From assembly GCA_963835705.1 (NCBI GenBank), contig CAWIGR010000011.1, forward strand, positions 1 through 64,000: a stretch of DNA of 64,000 nucleotides, in the 5' to 3' direction. Positions 59,259-64,000 of the stretch are shown here, in pieces. Position numbers and translations under genes: made by a program. Source of the stretch: JACVRW01 sp963835705. Lineage in GTDB: Bacteria > Actinomycetota > Thermoleophilia > Solirubrobacterales > Thermoleophilaceae. The notes beneath the pieces were generated by a model. It made no database searches. It had not been told where the DNA came from and saw only the letters and a list, made by a program, of their open reading frames with translations. Positions within the stretch are counted from its first letter, which is position 1. Each line of letters begins with the position of its first letter.

Positions 59259-59283
59259 CGCACACCAGTAGGCTGATCCGCCC

Positions 59284-60555
59284 GTGTCCGAGCCCCGCCG
59301 CACCCTCATAAAGACGGCCTCCTACGAGGCCGATCCGTCCGAGGTCGGCCGGGTCCTGCTGCTCTACTCGGGCGGGCTCGACACGAGCGTGATGCTCAAG
59401 TGGATCCAGGACGAGTACGAGGCCGAGGTGGTCGCGCTCACCGTCAATCTGGGCCAGCCGGGGGAGGACTACGAGGTGGTAAAGGGCAAGGCGCTCAACC
59501 TCGGCGCGCTGGACTGCCACGTCGTCGACGCCCGCGAGGAGTTCGCCCACGAGTACGTGCTGCCCGCGATCAAGGCCAACGCCCTCTACGGCGGCGGCTA
59601 CCCCCTGTTCACGGCGCTCGGCCGGCCGCTGATCGCCAAGCTGGCCGTCGAGTACGCGCGCAGCGCCGGCTGCGACACGATCGCCCACGGCTGCACCGGC
59701 AAGGGCAACGACCAGGTGCGGATCGAGTCGACCGTGGTCGCGCTCGATCCGTCGATGAAGATCATCGCCCCGGTGCGCGGCTGGCAGATGGGCCGGGAGG
59801 AGGAGATCGCCTACGCGCGCGAGCACGGGATCCCGGTCAAGGGCGGCACGGAGACGCCGCCCTACTCGATCGACGACAACCTCTGGGGCCGCTCCTCGGA
59901 GGGCGGCCCGATCGAGGACATCGAGGAGCCGCCGCGCGACGACGTGTTCCAGCTCGTGACCAGGCCAGAGGAGGCGCCCGACGAGCCGGAGGACGTGCGG
60001 ATCGAGTTCGAGCGGGGCGTGCCGGTGGCGCTGAACGGCGAGCGGCTCGGCCTCGTGGAGCTGCTCGAGCGGGCCGGAGAGATCGGCGCCCGGCACGGCG
60101 CCGGGATCGTGGACCACATCGAGGACCGCATCGTCGGGCTGAAGGTGCGCGACCTCTACGAGGTGCCCGCCGCGGCGCTGATCCTGACAGCCCACAAGGA
60201 GCTCGAGAAGCTGGTAAGCACGATCCACCAGAACACGTTCAAGCCGCACCTGGACGACCACTGGGCCTACATCGTCTACGCGGGCCTCTGGTACGAGCCG
60301 CTCCTGTCGGACCTGAACGCGCTGATGGACGCCGTGAACGAGCAGGTGACCGGAGAGATCACCGTGCGGCTCTACAAGGGCAGCGTCCGGCCCGTTTCCC
60401 GGCGCTCGCCGAACGCGCTGTACGACCCGGCGCTGGCCGGCTTCGGAGAGTCCGGCGGGCTCTTCTCGCAGCAGGCGAGCCCCGGCTTCATCGAGCTCTG
60501 GTCACTTCAGTCTCGAATGGCGTACAACGTGCGCACCCGGGGAAAGAAGACCTGA
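59284..60555 (+). CDS. argG: Argininosuccinate synthase
   Basis: The 423-aa enzyme condenses citrulline and aspartate with ATP. P-loop-like LLLYSGGLDTSVMLKWIQD, HGCTGKGNDQVRIE and IKANALYGGGYPLFTALGRP are diagnostic. It starts at GTG 59284. ornithine carbamoyltransferase (argF), argH and the ArgR repressor are not between or beside these genes, so they must be elsewhere. Confidence 0.96.
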   Translation: MSEPRRTLIKTASYEADPSEVGRVLLLYSGGLDTSVMLKWIQDEYEAEVVALTVNLGQPGEDYEVVKGKALNLGALDCHVVDAREEFAHEYVLPAIKANALYGGGYPLFTALGRPLIAKLAVEYARSAGCDTIAHGCTGKGNDQVRIESTVVALDPSMKIIAPVRGWQMGREEEIAYAREHGIPVKGGTETPPYSIDDNLWGRSSEGGPIEDIEEPPRDDVFQLVTRPEEAPDEPEDVRIEFERGVPVALNGERLGLVELLERAGEIGARHGAGIVDHIEDRIVGLKVRDLYEVPAAALILTAHKELEKLVSTIHQNTFKPHLDDHWAYIVYAGLWYEPLLSDLNALMDAVNEQVTGEITVRLYKGSVRPVSRRSPNALYDPALAGFGESGGLFSQQASPGFIELWSLQSRMAYNVRTRGKKT

Positions 60556-60725
60556 TGAAGATCAAGGGCTACACCATGCTGGGCTGGCTCACCTGGCAGG
60601 GCATCAAGACCGTGGCCAAGCGCAAGGCGTCCCAGGACAAGGTCAAGCTGGGCGCGGCTGCAACAGTCGCGGCGGTGCTCGTGGCCGGGCTGGCCGCGGC
60701 CAAGGCGGCGTCGGACTCGAGCTGA
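60555..60725 (+). CDS. Small membrane protein
   Basis: The 56-aa protein MKIKGYTMLGWLTWQGIKTV... has one hydrophobic C-terminal helix (AAATVAAVLVAGLAAAKAA) and a basic middle. It starts at ATG 60555, whose A is the last base of the argG stop (TGATG). No family known; frame and start context look genuine. Confidence 0.7.
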   Translation: MKIKGYTMLGWLTWQGIKTVAKRKASQDKVKLGAAATVAAVLVAGLAAAKAASDSS

Positions 60726-60794
60726 CCGAAGCGCGTGTTCCGCGGCGTCGAGGACCCGTGCTCGTCGAAGCGGAGCCGTCGGGCACGTAGCGCG

Positions 60795-61487
60795 GTGGCT
60801 GTTCGGGCGCTCGTCTTCGACGTCTTCGGGACTCTCGTGGACTGGCGCTCGGGGGTCGCGGAGGCGTTTCGCGCGAGCGGGGTCCCGGGCGATCCCGCGG
60901 AGCTGGCCGACGACTGGCGCGGGCGCTACCGGCCGATCCTGGCCGAGGTGAACGAGGGCTCGCGGCCGTGGGGGAACTTCGACGAGCTTCACCTCGCGAC
61001 GCTCGGCGAGCTGCTCTCGGAGCGGGGCATCGACCTCGCGGTCGAGGAGCAACTACGGCTGGTGGGAGCCTGGCGCCGCCTGGACCCGTGGCCGGACGTA
61101 AGCCCGGGCCTCGAGGCGCTGCGCCAGCGCCACGTCGTCGCCACGCTGTCCAACGGCCACGTGGCCCTGCTCGTCGATATCGCGCGCCACGCCGACCTGC
61201 GCTTCGACTGCGTGCTCTCGGCCGAGCTGGCCCAGGCCTACAAGCCGGCGCCCGACGCCTACCGCACCGCCGCCCGGCTGCTGGGCGTGGAGCCCGCCGA
61301 GCTCATGTTGGTGGCCACTCACGGGTGGGACCTCGAGGGCGCGCGCGAGGCCGGGCTGCGGACGGCCTTCGTGGAGCGGCCGCTTGAGTTCGGGCCCGGC
61401 TCCGCCGCCCAGCCGGAACCCGATGCGGACGAGTCGGTCGCCGACCTGCTGGAGCTGGCCGGGCGGCTGCCGGAAAGGACCTCATGA
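60795..61487 (+). CDS. HAD-superfamily hydrolase, haloacid dehalogenase type II-like
   Basis: The protein of about 230 aa has motif I LVFDVFGTLVDWRSG (nucleophile Asp), motif II TLSNGHVALL, motif III Lys in AQAYKPAPDAYR and motif IV VATHGWDLEGAREAGLR. It matches 2-haloacid dehalogenases/(S)-2-haloacid-type HADs, though phosphatase activity is equally possible. The start at GTG 60795 is preferred over the longer frame from 60735. It overlaps the next gene by 4 bp. Confidence 0.88.
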   Translation: MAVRALVFDVFGTLVDWRSGVAEAFRASGVPGDPAELADDWRGRYRPILAEVNEGSRPWGNFDELHLATLGELLSERGIDLAVEEQLRLVGAWRRLDPWPDVSPGLEALRQRHVVATLSNGHVALLVDIARHADLRFDCVLSAELAQAYKPAPDAYRTAARLLGVEPAELMLVATHGWDLEGAREAGLRTAFVERPLEFGPGSAAQPEPDADESVADLLELAGRLPERTS

Positions 61488-62302
61488 CAGCAGACCCTTC
61501 GCAGGTCGTATCCAGCGACGGGACTCCGATCGCCGTCTGGCGAAGTGGCGAGGGCCCGCCGCTGGTGCTGATCCACGGCGGCGCGGCCGACCACAGCCGC
61601 TGGGCCCCGGTGCTTCCGGCGCTCGAGGAGCGCTTCACCGTGATCGCGATCGACCGTCGCGGCCGCGGGCGCAGCGGAGATGCGAGCGGCTACGCGTTCG
61701 AGCGCGAGTTCGAGGACGTCGTGGCGGTGGTCGAGTCGGCGGGTGAAGCGGTGACCGTGCTGGGCCACTCCCTCGGGGGGATGTGCGCAATCGAGGCGGC
61801 CCTGCTGACCGACAGAATCCGTCGGCTCGTCCTGTACGAGCCGCCGATGGGGTTCCTGGTGTCTCCGCCCCGCGTCGTCGATCGCCTGCAGGCGCTGCTT
61901 GAGGCGGGGAGGCGCGACGAGCTGCTGGCCTTCTTCATGCAGGAGGTCGCCGGCCTTCCTCCCGACCAGGTGGAGTTGCTGCGCTCCCTGCCGGCCTGGG
62001 AGGCGCGGCTCGACGCCGCCGGCACGATTCCGAGGGAGGAGCGCGCGAGCCGCGAGTACCGCTTCGATCCGGCTCGCTTCCGGAATCTCGACGTGCCGAC
62101 GCTCTTTCTCCAGGGCGGCGACAGCCCCGACCCCTTCAAGGTCGCCGCCGAGGCGGTGCGGGCGGCGCTGCCGGACTGCCGGGTCGTGGTCATGCCGGGG
62201 CAGCGACATGCCGCGATGGACACGGGCACCGACCTCTTCACCTCGGAAGTGCTGAGCTTCCTGGCGGAGGGGAGACAGATCAGCGACCAGGAGGGCTCAT
62301 GA
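61484..62302 (+). CDS. Alpha/beta-fold hydrolase
   Basis: The 272-aa protein has VLIHGGAADHSRWAPVLPAL, IDRRGRGRSGD, nucleophile elbow LGHSLGGMCAIE (Ser) and C-terminal MPGQRHAAMD (His). A general serine hydrolase of the lipase/haloperoxidase type; substrate unknown. It is coupled by ATGA overlaps to the HAD gene upstream and the hypothetical gene downstream. Confidence 0.9.
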   Translation: MTADPSQVVSSDGTPIAVWRSGEGPPLVLIHGGAADHSRWAPVLPALEERFTVIAIDRRGRGRSGDASGYAFEREFEDVVAVVESAGEAVTVLGHSLGGMCAIEAALLTDRIRRLVLYEPPMGFLVSPPRVVDRLQALLEAGRRDELLAFFMQEVAGLPPDQVELLRSLPAWEARLDAAGTIPREERASREYRFDPARFRNLDVPTLFLQGGDSPDPFKVAAEAVRAALPDCRVVVMPGQRHAAMDTGTDLFTSEVLSFLAEGRQISDQEGS

Positions 62303-62796
62303 CATCGAAGGCGGACTTCACCGACGAGGAATGGACGCAGCTCAAGCGGGCGCCGTTCCTGGCCGGGATGGCGATCTCGCTTGCCGACCCCGGCGGCCCG
62401 ATCGAGGTGGTCAAGGAGACCGGGGCGACGCTGAAGGCGGTGCTTGGCGCCGCCGAGGAGGGCGGCCGGGGTGAGCTCGTGGACGCGGTCGCGCGCGACG
62501 TCGCGGAGGACGCGCAGCAGCGCAAGAGCCCGGTCGCCGGATTCAAGCCGGGGAAGGGCGCGAACGCCGGCGTCGAGCTCCTCGACGAGCTCCGCGAAGT
62601 CGACCGCCTCGTCGCCGAGAAGGGAACGCAGGAGGACGCCGCCGCGATGCGCGAGTGGCTGCTGGAGGCCGCGCAGGAGGCGGCGAACGCGGCGAAGGAA
62701 GGGGGCTTCATGGGCTTCCGCGCCGAGCGCGTGAGCGAAGGCGAGCAGCGGATGCTCGACAGCCTCAGCGAGGTGCTCGGGGGCCGCTCGGCCTGA
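62299..62796 (+). CDS. Conserved hypothetical helical protein
   Basis: The 165-aa protein is mostly alpha-helical. It begins TSKADFTDEEWTQLKRAPFL and contains MAISLADPGGPIEVVKETGA and a terminal GFMGFRAERVSEGEQRMLDS. It is a pattern I associate with uncharacterised actinobacterial proteins near hydrolases. It is translationally coupled to the hydrolase. Its 3' end overlaps the converging polX gene by 32 bp. Confidence 0.75.
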   Translation: MTSKADFTDEEWTQLKRAPFLAGMAISLADPGGPIEVVKETGATLKAVLGAAEEGGRGELVDAVARDVAEDAQQRKSPVAGFKPGKGANAGVELLDELREVDRLVAEKGTQEDAAAMREWLLEAAQEAANAAKEGGFMGFRAERVSEGEQRMLDSLSEVLGGRSA

Positions 62797-64000
62797 CGCC
62801 CGCCCGAGGGGCGAGGATCGCCTCGAGGGGCTGCGTGTTGACGACGTCTGCGGCCGTGGCCCAGCCGCGCCGCGCCGTGGCGACCGAGAGCGCCATGTTG
62901 CCGAGCCCTCGCACCGAGTGGGCGTCGGTGGAGCAGACGATCTGCACCCCGGCGCGGAGCGCGTCGCGCACGTGCTCGCCGCTCAGGTCGAGGCGGTCGG
63001 GGAGCCCGTTGACCTCGAGCGCGACCCCTTCCTCGAGCGCGACCTCGAACACCCGCTCGAGGTCGAGGGCGTTCTCTGGCCGCCGGTTGATGTAGCGGCC
63101 CTTGGGATGGCTGAGGCAGCGCACGTACGGGTTGCGCAGCGCCTCCTCCACGCGCTTTGTCATCTCGCGGCGGGGCATCCGCTGCCCGCCGTGAACGCTC
63201 GCCTGCACCCACTCGAGCTCCGCGAGCACGTCGTCGGGGAGGTCCAGCCGCCCGTCGGGCAGGATGTCGCACTCGATCCCGCGCAGGACGCGGAACGGCG
63301 CGAGCAGCTCGTTGGCGGCGGCGATCTCCTCGGCCTGGCGGCGGACGTCTCGCGGCGTGAGCCCCTGCACGGCCCCCACGGCGGGTGTGTGGTCGCAGAT
63401 CGCGAGGTAGTCGTAGCCGCGCTCGCGGGCGGCGCGCGCCATGCCCTCCACGCTCGTCCGCCCGTCCGACCAGGTGGTGTGGGAGTGCAGGTCGCCGCGG
63501 ATGTCGTCCAGCCCGAGCAGGGCCGGCGGCTCGCCCCGGAACGGCTCCTCGCGCAGCTCCGGCGGGCACCACGGCAGGCCCAGCTCGCGGAAGACCGCCT
63601 CCTCCTCGGGGGCGTCCGGGAGCGGCTCGAGCGCCGTGACGTAGGCGGCCGAGCCCGTCGCCCGAACGAGAGCGGTGCCGAACCGGTCGGGCTCGGTGAT
63701 CGTGAGCTCGATCGGCACGCCCTCGACCGTCACACCCACTGCACGCCGCTCGTCCTGCTCCGCGAGCGCGACGACTTGGGGCAGCTCGGCGAAGCGCGCC
63801 AGCACCGAGGGCGGATCCGACGCGGCGCAGACGACCGCGAGCTGCTCGCAGGAGTCGCGCCAGCGGCGCACGTCGCCCGCCGCCTCGCCGTCGAGGGCGG
63901 CCGCCACACCTCCCACCAGCTCAATGGCCCGGTGGAGCAGGAGCCCTTGCCGCGGCCGTAGCTCGCCCTCCCGGCTGAGCGCCTCCAGGAGCTGTGCCTC
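62765..64000 (-). CDS. polX: DNA polymerase/PHP exonuclease PolX (partial)
   Basis: The window holds the C-terminal part of a PolX protein: the end of the Pol beta-like region (GDVRRWRDSCEQLAVVCAAS) and a full PHP domain with metal ligands in GDLHSHTTWSDGRTSVEGMA, AICDHTPAV, RGIECDIL, HPKGR and STDAHSV. The frame stays open to the window edge (upstream residues QLLEALSREGELRPRQGLLL), so the N-terminal polymerase part lies beyond 64,000. It acts in gap-filling DNA repair. Confidence 0.93.
   Translation of the reverse strand, partial: EAQLLEALSREGELRPRQGLLLHRAIELVGGVAAALDGEAAGDVRRWRDSCEQLAVVCAASDPPSVLARFAELPQVVALAEQDERRAVGVTVEGVPIELTITEPDRFGTALVRATGSAAYVTALEPLPDAPEEEAVFRELGLPWCPPELREEPFRGEPPALLGLDDIRGDLHSHTTWSDGRTSVEGMARAARERGYDYLAICDHTPAVGAVQGLTPRDVRRQAEEIAAANELLAPFRVLRGIECDILPDGRLDLPDDVLAELEWVQASVHGGQRMPRREMTKRVEEALRNPYVRCLSHPKGRYINRRPENALDLERVFEVALEEGVALEVNGLPDRLDLSGEHVRDALRAGVQIVCSTDAHSVRGLGNMALSVATARRGWATAADVVNTQPLEAILAPRAGVRPSGPRAPR

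Overview
The window reads as two compositional blocks. From about 7,630 to 64,000 it is a high-GC actinobacterial chromosome, most like Thermoleophilia/Solirubrobacterales. The evidence is GC-rich third positions, the gene order thrS-infC-rpmI-rplT-trmH-pheST-argCJBDG, a PPOX/F420-type flavoprotein, a LytS/LytTR pair and lineage-typical hypothetical genes. Positions 1 to about 7,560 are visibly less GC-rich and have alphaproteobacterial (Bradyrhizobium-like) codon and protein character. No recombinase lies at the join, so this block is either horizontally acquired or an assembly chimera.

Region 1 (1-7,560): a two-domain VOC protein is divergent from a candidate thiazole-forming RiPP cluster. 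The cluster has a Cys/Gly-repeat precursor whose leader looks like an export signal, a terminator, a fused E1-like/YcaO cyclodehydratase and a SagB-type FMN dehydrogenase. It is followed by a multiply frameshifted SLC13-family permease. No maturation protease or ABC exporter is visible.

Region 2 (7,560-18,370): an accessory zone anchored on tRNA-Gly(GCC). Two 45-bp copies of the tRNA 3' half (10,371 and 14,878) lie downstream of the intact gene (18,294-18,367), as expected for stacked integrations into one tRNA. An intact IS66/ISBst12-type element (8,779-10,336; 19-bp inverted repeats, 7-bp direct repeats) sits in the terminator beside the outermost copy. Cargo includes an SDR, a TetR/alpha-beta hydrolase pair with two palindromic operators, a frameshifted cNMP-thioredoxin-reductase-like gene, a flavin reductase-type protein, LtrA and a frameshifted hydrolase.

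Region 3 (18,400-29,460): a HATPase anti-sigma-type protein, tRNA-Cys and an acetate module. The kinase/LytTR regulator/SSS symporter operon diverges from DUF485-actP-acsA. A sugar-nucleotide-type epimerase gene follows.

Region 4 (29,640-38,700): a second integration hotspot at tRNA-Val(GAC). It has a tyrosine recombinase, a short internal att-like copy (31,720), cargo (secreted peptide, PQQ-type sugar dehydrogenase with PKD domain), an integrase C-terminal remnant and a 44-bp att copy (35,752). Next to the att copies of both tRNAs lie pairs or triplets of short direct repeats with an 11-bp period; these look like recombinase arm sites. Four SnoaL-like paralogues and several small genes follow.

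Region 5 (38,700-64,000): conserved chromosome. It holds a metallophosphoesterase, a DUF47/PiT phosphate system, a PLP enzyme, an MBL hydrolase, fumarylacetoacetase, a membrane-anchored beta-propeller, the translation and arginine clusters, a HAD hydrolase, an alpha/beta hydrolase and a partial PolX.

Single-base frameshifts recur in otherwise well-conserved genes (13.2, 17.4, 20.0, 36.2-36.3 and 40.9 kb). Some of the apparent pseudogenes may therefore be sequencing or assembly indels.
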